This document shows, piece after piece, positions 12,851 to 27,800 of a stretch of 64,000 nt of DNA. The position numbers and the translations under genes are program-made. Numbering within the stretch: the stretch's first letter is position 1; each line of letters begins with the position of its first letter. This stretch comes from Tyto alba (Eukaryota; Chordata; Aves; Strigiformes; Tytonidae): NCBI RefSeq assembly GCF_018691265.1, contig NW_024881278.1, positions 7,833,501 to 7,897,500 on the forward strand, in the 5' to 3' direction. The notes beneath the pieces are model-generated. The model searched no databases. It worked only from the letters and a program-made list of their open reading frames with translations, and was not told where the DNA came from.

Positions 12851-15800
12851 CTGCAAGAAAAACGAGAGGGTTAGAATATAAAGAATATATTTAGTAGTTC
12901 TCTGTTTTCCCTCCCTTTCTTCTTAAAAGGAAAAAAAAAATATTTAAAAGGTGTCAGTATTTCAAAAAGTATTACTGAATATTATATAAAAACATTCCTG
13001 ACTAAAGGCTAAGTCCTTTTTAAGTGTTTATTAATAGCACTAAAATAGATATCTATTAGCTTTGCAGATTCAATACTCTATTTTTATCAAGGACCTAAAA
13101 AATATTTTAATTTTAAAATATTACAAACAAAGAGTCCTAACAGCCTGTTTACCCTTTTCTGACAACTAAAACAAATGGAAACTGAAATGATGTCACAAAG
13201 TAATACTAAATTGTACTAATAAATACTGAATTTTATACAGGCATTCTGAATTCTTAAGTGGTGATATTGCATGTATTTGCATTATGATCCAATCTTGATT
13301 TATGCTGGTGCTTGCCTTCTTCCACGGCACACTAGAAAATAGTACTGAACATAAATTACCATACTGAGGCTGGAAACTGACAGTGCGATGGCTGTTCCTA
13401 CACACCCACCCACTATATTCCTCTCCTGCAGTAATTTGCTAATGCACAGTAGTGGTAAGATATTGTGTGATAAAAGGAGGTGCACAAACACTTGAAGTGC
13501 AGCAGACAATACTGCTTACAGAGAGGTTTATTTACAAAAAATACTGTCTCAGTATTTTCTCCTGCACGGATGCCTCAGAAATAGGAAAGTATTTTACTGT
13601 ACCACATTTAAGGAGAAATATATTTCCACACAATTACTTTTTATAACTGCAATGATGCATAAACTGGTATAGACACATAACTGTGATCCATATTGAAGAA
13701 ATATATCAATATTCATTTAAACTCCATTTGAAGACCATAAAAGTAATGTCTTAAGTTATGGTAATTAATCCATTAAAAAACACAACACACTGAGCATTAT
13801 AAAATGCAATGTTCTTGCAGTGAGACATATTTCTGATGTCTTAATAATGAAAACTGTGCCTAGAGATTGCTCGTCTCAAGCCATTAAATAAAACACACCT
13901 GGGATATAGAAGCGTATCTTGTTAGAGACCCTATGTGACAAGAGGGGTTTTAGACAATTTCTGACATAATTTAACATGGCAAAGCATCTTGCATGTCTTC
14001 CCTGGTTATCAGAGACAAGTAATTTTCTCCAAACTGTGCTAGTCCTTCATAAGACTGGTCTCACCACTAGCATGGAGAGTTCCAAACCTGTATTCAGGAC
14101 CTGCACAACTAACCTCCTTCTTGAAACTCCACACACAGCCTCTTGATTATGAAGAAATACATATACTTAATACTTTAAGAAAGCAGATATGTACTACTAA
14201 TCATTTTGAAATATAACCATGGGAGTATGCTTGGTGGATTATAGACTTGCAGTGTCAAGGAACCCCATGACCTCCTTCCCATTTGACCACTAAAATAGAT
14301 GATCTATATGGAAAGACTGCCTAGAAAACACAAACCAGATACGGATATAATTCAGTGTGTGACAAACCTTGATTTAGTATACGGCAATTAAAATTCATAA
14401 TTATGTCAGATGTTTACACATCTTTACACCTTTTGTTATTTGTTTCACTTTGTGAACAACCTCCCTTCTTGTCTGTTTTAGATGATGAAGCCTTTCCAGT
14501 AAGCAATGTAACACAGGAATGCAAGTACATGACTGAAACAGGAGAACCCAACTTACCACTCCTCACTGGAGCCCTAAAGGTTGATTAAATTTTTCAACAG
14601 AAAGAAAAAAGCTTAGTAATAGAGCACTCCATTTTGCTCCATAGTATGAAAAATATGAAAAGCCCTTTGTTTATTTTGCAGAAAAGTCTCTAAAATAGTT
14701 GGATGTTCCTGAGTAAAGAAAAAGAACATGTATTTGAAATACTGAATTACATAAAATAATCTGTACTCTTTTTAGAAGTCTAATGTGATATCCACAGGTA
14801 AACATACTATTTCCTTTTTTTTTTTTCTTTTCATTTTAAAGGTGAGCTTGTCCTAGACAAAACCAGAAGAAATATACTCCTGCCCAGCCTTCACAACCTT
14901 ACACAAGACCAAAATTGTAATTGGAAGCAGCCATGGATTAAAGTTCACTGCATGGATAAAAGTTCACTGAAGAGAGTAACTGTGCAAACTGCACAGAGCA
15001 AACTTTACTCATTGTCAGCTCCATATACTATCATATGAATGATAAAGTACAAATGATGAAAATCCAATTAAAACAATCTAGCTCCATGGAAACTCTTCAC
15101 AGGATGCATGTATTTCATTCCTTATTTAATGCGGGAGGTAGGAAAGGAAATGTTACTTCCCTACCTGGAATGTTCATGACTAGAGAGGGTCAGATCTTCA
15201 CTGAGATGCCAATATTTTGCAATCAGACCTCTTCAGTCATGTCCCTTCACTTCGCCCAAGTGACAGACCATTCACTGAACACTATGAAGCACATTCTTTA
15301 CAAGCTAAGAAAGCAGGAAATCAGTATTTGCTAAAAGCAGTACACAGTTATAGTTGTTTCCTCATTTATATACAGAGCAGAAAATGTCATCTCCATTATC
15401 TTTCATAAGTATCTTTAAAATGGTTTTAACAGTCATTAGTATCCAGGTCAATAGACCTGAGTTAAGAAAAGGTTCTGTATCCTCCTCTTACTTCACTCAG
15501 CCTTCTTAATTTTCTTTCACATGTGCCATGAATTTCAGATCACCCAATGTGTGCAAGAGATTAGCTACAATTACTAGCATTTGGAGTTCTAGCTTACCAT
15601 TTATAACATCCATTTTTAAAACTCACTGCTGCTACTCACTTCCCTTCAGGAGTTGAGAAAGACAGCTTCCACCTCACTCATCACATGGGGTAGGTCTGAA
15701 TCAAACAAGGACATTCCTTTAGTCTGCAACAGGACAGTATATAGCTTCTCTTATATTTTAAGATCTATTTCTAAAGCTGCACTGCCTCAAGGAGTATGGA

Positions 15801-18800
15801 ACAGGAGCTAATCTCCAAATAGCCATTTCCTACCATGTTTTATTTCTCAAGCACCGCATGTCCATGCAACCGCTCCTGGCCATGCTCGGATCTCACTGTT
15901 CCAAACCAAAGCAGCATTGTGGGGACTAGATGGACTCAGATGCACGTTAATCCCAGAGTGAGGAGTTACACAACCTCCCTGCCCAGGGCAGCAGCCAGGC
16001 AGGCCAGCACCCCAGGGTCTCTCCTCAGGGTGTGAAGCGCTCCTGACACCCCGTTCCCACCCTCTGCTGCAGGGTTGAGAGCCCCCAGATGATTGGTTCA
16101 TTTGGACAGGTGGCACCTGGTGATTGGCTGCTGCTGGTGTGGGCTGCCCCCCTCCTTCTGGAAGCTTCTCCACAGCCAGTAACCAGCCCTTGCCCCCGGT
16201 GTCCCCCGTAGCCATATCTGGGCAGGGCTGCTCACAAAAATACCCCTTATTATTGAAGCCATTCAGAGCACATTTTCCTCACCATTCTGGATTTGACTTG
16301 CTCAGCCCCATTAGGACAGCCTGCCTCAAACAGCTTCCCAGCTAAACTTAAACACACACTTCCCCTATCCCCTATTCATAGGGGCTTACTCCTAGGCGTT
16401 TAAAACATTTGGATCTGTCATGGTTTTGCTCTTATTTCACTAACTGAAATGAACCTTGCTAAGTGACTCTGGCTTGTTACCTAGGCAACCAGGCTCTTTC
16501 CATTCAACATATTATTGGAAACTAACATCTAAAGACCTGGGTTTGCACCATCCCAATTTAGGATCTCGCAGAAAGAGCCTGGTTGTGTACAGTATTCCAA
16601 GCAGACATTTTCCTTGCAAGCTGAGGCACATGTGCCTACCTGCTAACCTGTTAAGATGAAGCCTGACCCTGTCAAACCTGCAGAGTTCTCTGGAAACGTT
16701 GTTTACAAGGTAAGACTAGCACAGCCCTAAAAACCACTGTGATTGGAATGCTACAGGCAATAGAGTGACTTTGATTTCCCCAAATAAGACATTTTAACCA
16801 AAATCTATGATATAAACCAGATTTCTAGAAAATAAATGTCTTGGCATTATTCTCTGACTGAAATATTTTCCTATTTTGATAAGGAAAAAGTAACTCTGGT
16901 GCAGGAAGAAACAGGCCTTCTGCACCTTCACCCAGCAGGCATGCCAAACAAGCACGTAAACGAACAATGCGAGTTTTCCTCTGCTAGACTCTGTATTAAA
17001 CCACTGATATACACAAGATGCTTCTGCAATAGTTCATTTAATGGATGCAAAAAGCCAGACTATTCTGAGATTGGAGCAATTTACAGTCCAGAGTGCTAGA
17101 AATGGACCTCAAAATGACCCACAGCATTAATACCTGGTGAGCTAGGCACAGTTTAGGAGTATGTTTGTTTCTCTTTACCTTAACCACAGTGTCACAGTGA
17201 AACGAGAGAAATGTGTGCTTTTATTTAGAGGGAGAGAAAATAAATTCACTAGCTTGTTTACACTTCATTTCCCTTTGTTTAGGATAAAATACTGGAGAGA
17301 ATGTTGCTTTTTGAAGAGTGTACTTACATCTGTGACAGCATATAGACTAAGATTGCAAATATTTATAAAATACCTCCAAAATGTTGTTGTATTCTGAAAC
17401 GCTACTGTCAAGTTTTCATAAACCCTTGTATTTAAATGTTTGCTGAAGAAATGCAGAATATTCTCTTTCACTGCTGTCTGGCTTCAGAGCTTTTGGGAAG
17501 AACTTTCGCCATGGTTTTCAAATTCTTCTCTACCATCATAAGGGCTAGGAACATTTTACTTAAAAACCTTTATTTTCATAAACCTCAAATTCACATCTAG
17601 GTGAAACCTCTAGTAGCCTGGATAGTAAATACATCTCACAGCTTACTGTAGAGCCATTTCACTGTCTCTACACCCCTGCTCCTGATGCCAGGGCCTAATA
17701 GTAAAATAGGAATATGGAAACAAAATTTATAGGGTTCAGTGTTGTTGTGAAAAAACTAACAGAAAGGATAAAAACCTTTTAAGACAAGTGTTTGAAAGCT
17801 GTTTTGTTTGACATGATATGAATCAGTGTGGCCTGAAAAAGACCCACATTTAGTATTTTAACTTTAGCAAAAGCAATCCAGGCCTTAGTAAGGTGGAAAA
17901 AACAGGTTCTGAAGAAAATACAGGAGGGATCCTGGGGAGAATCCTGGGAAGAATTACCACTATTTTGCTGCAGGATAAGGTCAAGAGGACTCAAGCAATA
18001 CGTACAGTCAACTTGCTCCTACTGACCTTCATCCTCTGTTCATTGTAATTTTGTTAGCTCTCAAAACTAGGCTCTAGCTTGGAGTAGAAAACTGAAGCCA
18101 CTTGACCTGACAAGCTGCTGTCTGTGGAGCTCTGCTGTGCTGCTGCACCTCCCCAGGCAAAGGGTGTCAGGGCATTTTTAGACTCTTGTGCCTGCTGCAC
18201 CAGCAAAACCACTGCTGGCAGCAGTCCACACTACGTCAGGATCAAATGGCTGCTCTTAATTGCATGTCTGTGCCGTTTGCATACACATACCTGCAAAAGG
18301 ATGGGGGAAGTAGTAAGGTGAGAACAAGGCAAATCGAAAAGGAGGGGAATTTTAGCACATTAATTAGAATGACCCCACCACAGACTGCCAAATCAAAGCC
18401 AAGTGACAGGTAACTTCAGAGAATTAAAACAAAAAAGAGAAAACTGTCAGCAGTCTAAGGATGCAGGCCAAGAATTGGGTGGGCTAGCAATGAAGTAACC
18501 TGCTCAGGTGTAAATGCAGGTGCCCCAGAACAGAGCTGGAGCCTGTAGGTGTGGGGAAGGTTGCACTGTTGCTGTATGTTCACAAGCTGCTCCAGGCATC
18601 CTGACAACAGGAATTTCTTGGCCCAGTGGATATTTAGCAGAAGTTCTGGAACTGTTTTAGAAAGGGGAGAAAGGTATTTAATCAAAACTAGTGTTTGACT
18701 GTGTTTTTAAACACAGCTGCCAGACGAATGTTGTTAATTTGTTTATATTTCTTCCTTTTCTGTCAAACCCTGCTACACTCAAGGCCAGCATTTCTCTAGA

Positions 18801-21800
18801 GAATACATGATGATCCTACTATTTGAAAGTAATGTCAACAGCAAGGGCACATTAGCAAAATCTGATATATTAAAGATATTGTGTGACACAACACTGAATA
18901 AGCTTCAAATAGATATTTTGGTGTTACATTTCTATTTACAAAACCTGAGAAAAAGTACTTGTATGTTAATGTTCAACACATTGTATATACTATCGGCAAG
19001 ATTTTTTTAATGTAAAAATGATCATTACCTGCTTGATTTAGCATAGAATTTCACTCTATGTACCTCAAATTCACTTTGTTATTCATACCTAATCTAAGTT
19101 AAATGTCTTCACTTCTTAATTTAAAGAGAAATAATTATGCCAGAATGAATTAAACTAGTAGGGCTTTTTTCTTGTATACAAAGCAAAGATCTGTTGTGGA
19201 TTTTCCTATTAATCATTTTAGTAATCTTCAAGTAGAATGTAATAATTTACTTAAACATGGGATCATAAGAACTGTATTTTTATTAAAAAGTTATCAGAAT
19301 ACCTCTTTGTTTAAACCATGTTAGGCAAGTCACATTTGGCTTCTTTCATAGATCTTATTGGAAAAAAATAAAGTTGTAGATATTTGTTCCAACAAAGAAG
19401 AGTAAAGAAGTAGATGGAAAGTAAAACCAAATTCAGCCATTTCAGTAACTCAAAACAGCTTTTATGTCCACACTGACCTACAGAAAGTACAAGACACAAG
19501 AGGATTTCCTGTTAAGCTTGTGTCCTATCTTCCTGAAGCAATAAACATACCAGAAAGCCAGAAGCAGTAAAAAGGCCTATTGTGTTTTTTTTTTTCCTTG
19601 TAATATGTCTGCCTCTGCAGGGTATGATTTGGCTCACAAGGCAGACTAGGAATTTTGGCTAACTCGACTCCACTGCACAGAACGTAACTGAAAGTTATTT
19701 CTCATTCCACATCTATTAAATCTAAGGCCACAGGAAGCTTCCATCAGGAGGAACTGTTGCTGTTAGTGTACCAATTCAGGCTTCTGGTGAAGAAAAGCCA
19801 GTTCTAATGCTTAGGAACTGATTAGCACCCACCACCCACATGAACTGTATAACACAGCCATTTGTTTTAAATAGAGTTGAACAAAGAGTAAGGTACTATC
19901 GCTTCTGACCATCAACTTTATGCCTAAAAATGTGAAATACACCCTTACACATCTTGGCCATTTCAAAGCAACCCTGTTGGAAGGCCATAATGAACCATCA
20001 CATTTTGACCAATTCAGTTTTACTTGAAAGCCTTATTATTATACAGCCTGGTAAAAATAAAACAGCCACTACAGTAAAGGGCACCCAGTTACAGCCATCC
20101 AGTTGGAGAATACATACCAAACCAACACGCATCCACAGTCCAGGAAAGGATTCAAATAAGATAGAAAACTGCAGATGACAAATGCAATCGAGAATTTGAA
20201 AGACAACACCTCCCTGTTCTCTGGTAATGAGGCTCAGCAAGGAAGACAGACATAAGTGCCACATGAGGACCAACCCCCCACATTACCACGCTTGCTGTAT
20301 CCTCTAGGTAATTCTCAGAAGACACATTTACACAGGAAAATACAGATTCATTTATTATGCAAGAACTAAAAATAATGCCAGACCAAAACACAGTGAATTT
20401 CTTCAAGCACAACTGGGATTCTTGCTATTTTCCTCAAAAGTCTCCCTTACTTAAAATACTTAGGATAGCTAAAAGACTGAAAAACAAGAAGACTCACTGA
20501 ACAGTTGCAAGTTCCAATTTTAAAAAAAAATGGACATCTTAAAAGGGAAGCATCACCCTTTTCAAAGCATTATGTTATAGAGTACTGGGCAAGTCTGAGT
20601 GAGAACGTTTAGTATTTCCAGTGACTGCACAGATTTACCCTTCCCTAGAATACCACTATTTGAATAATTGAGGTTGGTTCACTTCAAAACATGCAAGAGT
20701 GAGTGTTTCTACCAAAGTACTGGACATTAGCATCCACACACAAGCACCGATTGCAGAGCTGGTCGTCCAGCTGTTCTTCATGCTGAATTGCAGGTACAAT
20801 CACACTTGTATGCACAAAACATCTGCCTGCCCATTTTCACATGAAAAAACAAAACCCACCCCTCAGGGTGTCACAAAAATCTCAGCCAAAACAATTTTAA
20901 GATGAAATACTTACAAATTACCTTTAAGGAAAGATAACAGCAATACACATAGTGTCTAGCCCCTATAGAAGTGGATGATGTTGGCAGAAAAATATTTAGC
21001 AACCGAGGTTTTTCCTTTTATCTTTATCTGCAGCTTGCAAAAATGTTTTTTGTTATTAAGCATTCAGCTAGCTCAGCTCTATTTTTTCCACTGACTTTAC
21101 ATTATGTGATTTAATTTGGTAATTTAAATCGTACACTTTCAAAGGAGAACAGTTACACCCATCGTTTTAATCTGCAATCTCTAGCAGCTTTTTTCAAAGC
21201 AACTGTGAGATATAAAATAGTACAGTTTAGTATATGAGTTAAAAGATCAGGAAAATGTTTTAACAATGTTATATTAGCACAACTGTTTGGAAAAACACCA
21301 AATAGATTTACTGGCTAATAGTCTACTTATATTTTACACAATGAGGAAATTTGGGCTTTGTCAAGACGTTTATAATGCTGGGGTTTTTTTGTTTTGTATT
21401 TTTTTTTTTTCCATTATAAACATAGCTACACAATAAGCAGGAAGAAAAAGATTAACATAAGGATACGTTACAGCTATTATATTCTTTATTCGACAAGAGC
21501 TCTTTGTGGTTTCCAGCACAGGAGAACATGCTCTTGGGGTGAACCCAGCATGGTAAGTTTACAAGGAAGGTAACATTGTACCCATGGTATACAAGATTTA
21601 CATATAATACTCCCTGGAAAGGAAATCCCCTTTGCAATTGATTAGATTTGTTACCACGAGCTAGGATTTGTTGATATGTATTATCTGTTGTTTCCATAAA
21701 TAACAGCAGTAGATCTCCCATTTAAATACAGTGGCATGCTTCCCGAAGTCTAGCCTGCCTCATCCGCCTTGAGGCAAACCGCGGGTCACAGCGGCCGCCT

Positions 21801-24800
21801 ATGGCAGCAGAGGCCCAGAAGTGAGACATGCCAAGCCTCCCGCACGGCACGCTGTCCCTTAGGGAAGGGCAGATAGACCTTAGGGAGGGACTACCTCTTG
21901 CACATTGCAACATCCCCAAAAGTTCTATTTCATTTACAGTAACAGAATTGTTTGCATTCTTTAACTATTACTTCTTTATCATGTTGTTCTTATGACTTCG
22001 TATACGTTAAAAAAACACCACTCTCGAAAGAACTAATATAAAGACTGGTTTTCTCTACTGACATTCTAAGTTCCATAAATTTATCATTTCACTTGTAAGC
22101 ACTTTGGTTTTAAGTCCATAAAATGACACAGGCTACCTTCCCATGTAGGTATTAAATACATCACCTGAAGAAGCCCTTCAAGTCATGATCCCAAACTACT
22201 CTGATAGAAGGTATCTTGGATATATCAGCTGAGATCTTGAACAAGAGATAACAGGAGTAACTCAACAGTAAGCTACCTGATTTCCGACGTTTACGTTATT
22301 CAGATCAGCTTTGTAACATCTCTAATTGTTAGGCTTTATACTTTCTATCAGTATCACAAAAAGCTCAATAGAAAGAAAAAGAGCTGTAACAGTTCTGTAA
22401 GTATGCCTATGGCAAAGTCCATTCCTGTGGTCTATAAACTGTCATTATGAATATACTCAGTAGAAATATATACACTTCATATCAAAGCTCCAAGCTATTT
22501 AAGGCAGCTATCAGAGTATGAACACATATTTTGGTTCAATGCTTCTTTGTGTAAAAAAACCTCTTATTCCAAACAAGGCTTTTAGTATCTATTGAAATAA
22601 GATCTGATACATGTTCTTCACTATTCAGTGGTTCCTGTGCTATACTACATACGTTTAAACCTGATTTTCAGAGTATTTGTAAAAAAAAATTTCCTGTTCA
22701 TTTACAACAGTGATAAATTGAATTAAGGAAGAAATTTTATTTCTAGGGGGAAAAAAAAAAAAAAACTTTTTTCCTAAAAAAAAAAACGAAACAAAAACAA
22801 AACAAAACCCAGGCTGGAAATCCTAAACTATCACCTTCTCAAGGCAACTATGGTATGTGCTATTTAAAGTTACCACTTACAGAAAGCAAATGAACAGACT
22901 GACTGGATTTTTTTATTATTATTATGAGGATAATGGGCTTGATCTTTCCTCCTAAACTTTCCATTAGTTTTGGACATCTTCCTGCTGACTCAGAATCTTT
23001 TCCTTTAGCTGTACATTTTTTTTGTTATTGAGAGCTTCAGACTCCAAAAACTAGAATAAAAGCAGAATTCTACTGAAGACAGAATCCTATTTCTACTAAA
23101 GTCAACAGTAACACTTCTAACAAGGACAGCAAGAGAGACTTGACCTCTGTTTTTACAAAATTTAAACAAAGATCTACAACTACTTGCAAGAAATAAACAC
23201 CTAAAAAAGCCCAAACCAAGGAAACCATCTTTGGAAGAAGACTGGCCTATACTATGTTAAAGTATTCCTTCCAAATAGGCATTGTTAACTATTAACGAGC
23301 ACCTTGTCTTGCACAATTTTCATTTTGTCACTTATGCTTCATGTGATATAATCTGCCAGAGCAGAAATGTTCATCAGGAGACATATATGGAAAAAAGGTG
23401 ATTTGGGTCAAGGCATTAACAGGCCCAGGAAACACTTATCTCACTCAGTAGATGTGCAGTGAGCTAGGCAATGTTCTCCACCCCAAAGAATTTCTGTTTT
23501 AGACAACATATTATTCCCTTTTTTAGGATAACTTCACATTCCTTTGACATGGGTAACACCTAGCTAAATCTGAGTTTCTCTTTAATATTTTCTAGTCCAA
23601 TTAAACTTGTTTGGTTTTCGTATAATTGTTTAAAAACACATTTTCAGAAGAACTATAGGCAATGACCTAAGAATGTATGCCTTAATGAAGCACCGAGATG
23701 TTTTTAAAATAAGCTGTAAGAGTTAGGTAAATTCAGCTCTCTGCATTTTATGTATATAATTGAGCATATTAACTATTAGATTTTCAAGAGCATTGCTCAG
23801 GCAATGCCACCTTGCCACTTAACTCACACAAGTAGATTATAACAGCAGAGTAAGAGTAGTATGTTGTAATTCCTTTATATACAACAGGTTTTGCTATTTT
23901 GTGAAATGCTTGGTACGAACAGAATTACAGGCAAAGTATAAATATGTTCCTAAACTCATAAATCTTCCCATTTTTTCATCTTTCCCTCAAGCTACAGGGG
24001 CTGTCAGAAAATATCAAACATCTCATTTGTTTTGTGTAATTTATGCCATTTCTTCCTTTGCCTTCCCCTTTTTTTGAAATTTTATTCTGCCTGGACAGTT
24101 AAAGCAGACAGATCTGTTTCTGATCACTTTCACACTGCAGACTGCTGCAGGGACTGTGTAGGTTTTGTTGTCTGAATCAAGTAGTAAGAAAAAACAACAA
24201 GAAAAAACAAACCAAAAAAAACCCCAAACAAACAGAAAAGCAGTTATTTCACTAGCAGCTAATTTCACTTAAATTTGTTATGCACAAATTTTTTGTTAAT
24301 ATTGTGCTTGACAAACCTAGGTTTTCTAGCTAATTGCCAGGGCCTAATTAATGCATGGAAGGATGAATAGTGACTGCTACCAGACTAGGCATGACTCACG
24401 ACTTACAAATAAATTTTCTTTTCTGTTACAAAACTTGCATGCACCACACAGAAAGGGCTTTCCAACACAATTCATGGAACTGGGACAATTCACTGGTATA
24501 GTCACAGGTGCTCAGCTGCATTATGTCTTTCCTGACTCAAGAGTGTTTCCTGTGACAGTCACAGTGTGGTGATCACCTGTGTGCAGGTTTTCGCCCTTTC
24601 TTTGTTAACTGTAACGTTGCTGACTCAACTTGCTAAAATGCACATTTAGAAGAATTCAGGACTACAGTGCAAAGTTACTACTTGCTTAAAGTGAAGAAAT
24701 AAATAAAGTATTTCAAATAGCTCACTTCAAAATAATCTTTCAGTTAGTGCTTCCAGTGACAAAGATTTCCAAAGGCAGAGAGTTGAAATGCCGGCATCGA

Positions 24801-27800
24801 AGACTGGCAGCTTTCCTAGAATAAAACCTGCCAAAAGGCACACACTCACACTCTTTGGATTTGCTCATGAAGGTCTGTTTGGCCATTTGTAAGTGCATAG
24901 AGAATGAAAGATCTTTTCCTTTTTTGCCACACCAGGACCTTAGAAGCAAAACAACTAAACTAATAACTTATGAGGAAGAGTTATGCAAGCTTACAAATAT
25001 TAGCAGTGTATGATTAGGGGGAGCTGCTCTAAAATAACAACTTTGCAAAATTAATGTCAGAACAGTTCATGTCATCATGCACTTTATAAAAACAAGAGTA
25101 TGCTCCAGCTTCCTTGTTGTCCAGAAAAAATAGTCCAAACACTATATAAATTGTATCAGTTAAATATGAACTTTACATTACAACAAATGCAGTGAAATTC
25201 AGGATGAAAAGGGTGGCTAGACCTCCAGATAAAGACACTAAAAGCCTTCAGGAATTTGAATGCCCATTCTGAGATTAGCAAGGCCTGATTTTTAAGAAAT
25301 TTTATGATTTTATGACAAATTTCACTGCCAAACAGATATAACTGAGATCAGGAAGGAGCTCAGTGCACATCACTTCTGCAAGTCACATTCCAGGGTCACA
25401 AACTAGGTACCAAAAAAAGAAGAAAAACAACTCACATATGAAAAGCAGAGAAATCCCCACCTTTCAAAGCAGTGTTTAATGGTCTTAGTTGATCACCTCT
25501 CTTTTCTTATTCACTGGTAAGACTAGTGAAAACAGAAGCCATGACCAAAAGCTACAAGCCCTTTTACTATAAAAAGCCCACTGCCGCCTCTGATCAAGCT
25601 TTCCCTGCACACAGAACAATGCAGTGGTTCTATGAAAAACTTGCTTTGTGATGGTGTAACTGAACCCTGGCTGGACAGGCACACATTAGCAGAAAGAATC
25701 ACAGTAAGTCTTAGACAAACACTTAATATCACCATTTCTCCCTACAGGTTGCATCACCCACCACCAATATCCCCCTCACTTCCCTCAGTGCATAACTTGG
25801 GAATAACTTCACCTCTGTAGAAGTCCTCTGCTACTCCACCTGTGCTAGGCAAGATAATGTACTCTTACTTGCCTTTTTATTACTTGCTGCTCCTTTCGGG
25901 AGCAATGCTGCTTTCAGTGAAGAGAATTGGCCATGCCAGAGTACTCTCTGCAGGGAAAGAGCCCAATTGTGTGAAATTCCCACCCTGCAGAAATCTGTGG
26001 AATTCCTTCCAGTGGCACAGATTCAGAATTACATCTTTATACCCCCAACAAGTAGGTGTGATCGCCCATACGTTCAACATATTACAGAAATACAAGAAGT
26101 GCAAAGTAATACTTTCGTTTCTGGCATCATACTGCATCATTCTGTCCCTGGAGAAATTAGTAGCTTAGTGTTCAGTAGGGGTTTTCATTAGAAAACACGC
26201 ATGCAAAGATGACTGAGGCAACACTATTGCTAATACTGTGTAAATAGAGGGATAGATGCATTCTACATGGGGCAAAATCTGCATTATACACAGTGTAGAA
26301 AATAATACAGACAGAGCTAAATCTTTACTGTGACACTTCTAGACAGAGTATTTTCTCAAATATCTCTAGATTTACAGAAGATCTGCATTTTTAAAGATCA
26401 GGGTCAGACAAAATATGCCTCAAACTCCTGAATAGCAATGCTATCTTAATCACCAGAGCACATTTCCTCTAGGACACACATACCAAACCACATGCTAAAT
26501 CATTTAGGAACACCAAACGACTCTAGGAGACTAGAAATCCTGGTACTCAGAATTCAACAGATGTCAAAATCCAGTCAGCAAGGACTTCTGCTAGGTACTT
26601 GTAATGCTGATTCTAAGATTTAAACACACATAATGCTGTACACTACCCCGTACATAGCTGTTGACACTGTTTTCATTGCAATGCAGGGAATTTGGCCACT
26701 GAACTTTAATGAAAGTTATGTAAAACACGTGTCTAACTCTCCTGTACTTCTACCAAATTCTCCATGTATACTGTGTAGCATCAATAAAGCAACAACACTC
26801 TACTGCAAGTTAAGAGTTCGCATGTTTAACTTCACTCTCCTGTCCTTTCTTACATGTCAAATACGGCATTTCAAGTATAAGAGCTGTAAGAGTTAGGAAG
26901 GTGCCTGCAAGTTAATAAGAGTAGAGAATTTTTTTTAAGAACAACTTTTTCTCTTAAAAAGCAGCAAAAAGGATTTTTAGTTAATTAAAACAGTACATCC
27001 ATTTTGGCTTTAAACTTCATACAGGATGTTACAGTCTTGCCTACATATTTTTTGGTTTACTTAAACAATGGAAACAAGAGTTCATAATTCAAGTATTGAC
27101 AGACACATTTTTTACTATTATGATACAAATAATTCTGTTCTTCCATTCTCTTTTGCTTTCATGATAGAAACAACCTTTACTCCTTTATGCAGTTTTTCTT
27201 ATTTATCCATATATTCTGATATAGTATGTAGAAAAATACTACCACATTTTCTTAATTTTTTTTATCCCCAAAATAGATAAAACTCTACATTTCAGCTTTA
27301 CAATAATTGTTTCCACCCCATCTTTGCTTTAATTGTTGAGACACTTTTCATGACTTATTTTTCCAAAACTGGAAGACAACACCCCAAAATTCACAAATAG
27401 TGAAGGGTCCATTTCTTATTTCAGCTGTTAATAGTGTTTCTTCTTCAAGGTATGTTAAGAATCAGTTCAGCAAAGGTCTATGAAAGCTAGCCACCCACTG
27501 TAATAGTTTCTTATTCAGGATATTCACTTATAAAAATTTTTAACCCAGGAGCCTGATCCATTGGAATATACCCAAACAACTGGTTAGCATATCTCAATAT
27601 AACTAACTCAAGAATTAATTAGTTTATGAAATCTGGATTTAGCTTCTTAGATAAAGAAATCCACACTACGAACTTGAAGAGGCAACACCCTTTTTAATCC
27701 AGATAAAAAGAAATGTGATATTACAATTGAGAATCAGATTATTTAATACTAATATATCTACTGCTTTGCCTTGCTCTTATAGCGTCAGTAAAATGATGAA

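Noticed and set aside
19890..19905. ATCGCTTCTGACC, similar to the start of U2 snRNA
   Set aside because: Identity ends after about nine bases and nothing further of U2 follows.
25290..25320. ATTTTATGATTTTATGA, reminiscent of the 3' end of CR1 LINEs
   Set aside because: The preceding sequence does not resemble a CR1 3' UTR and the match is too short in AT-rich DNA.
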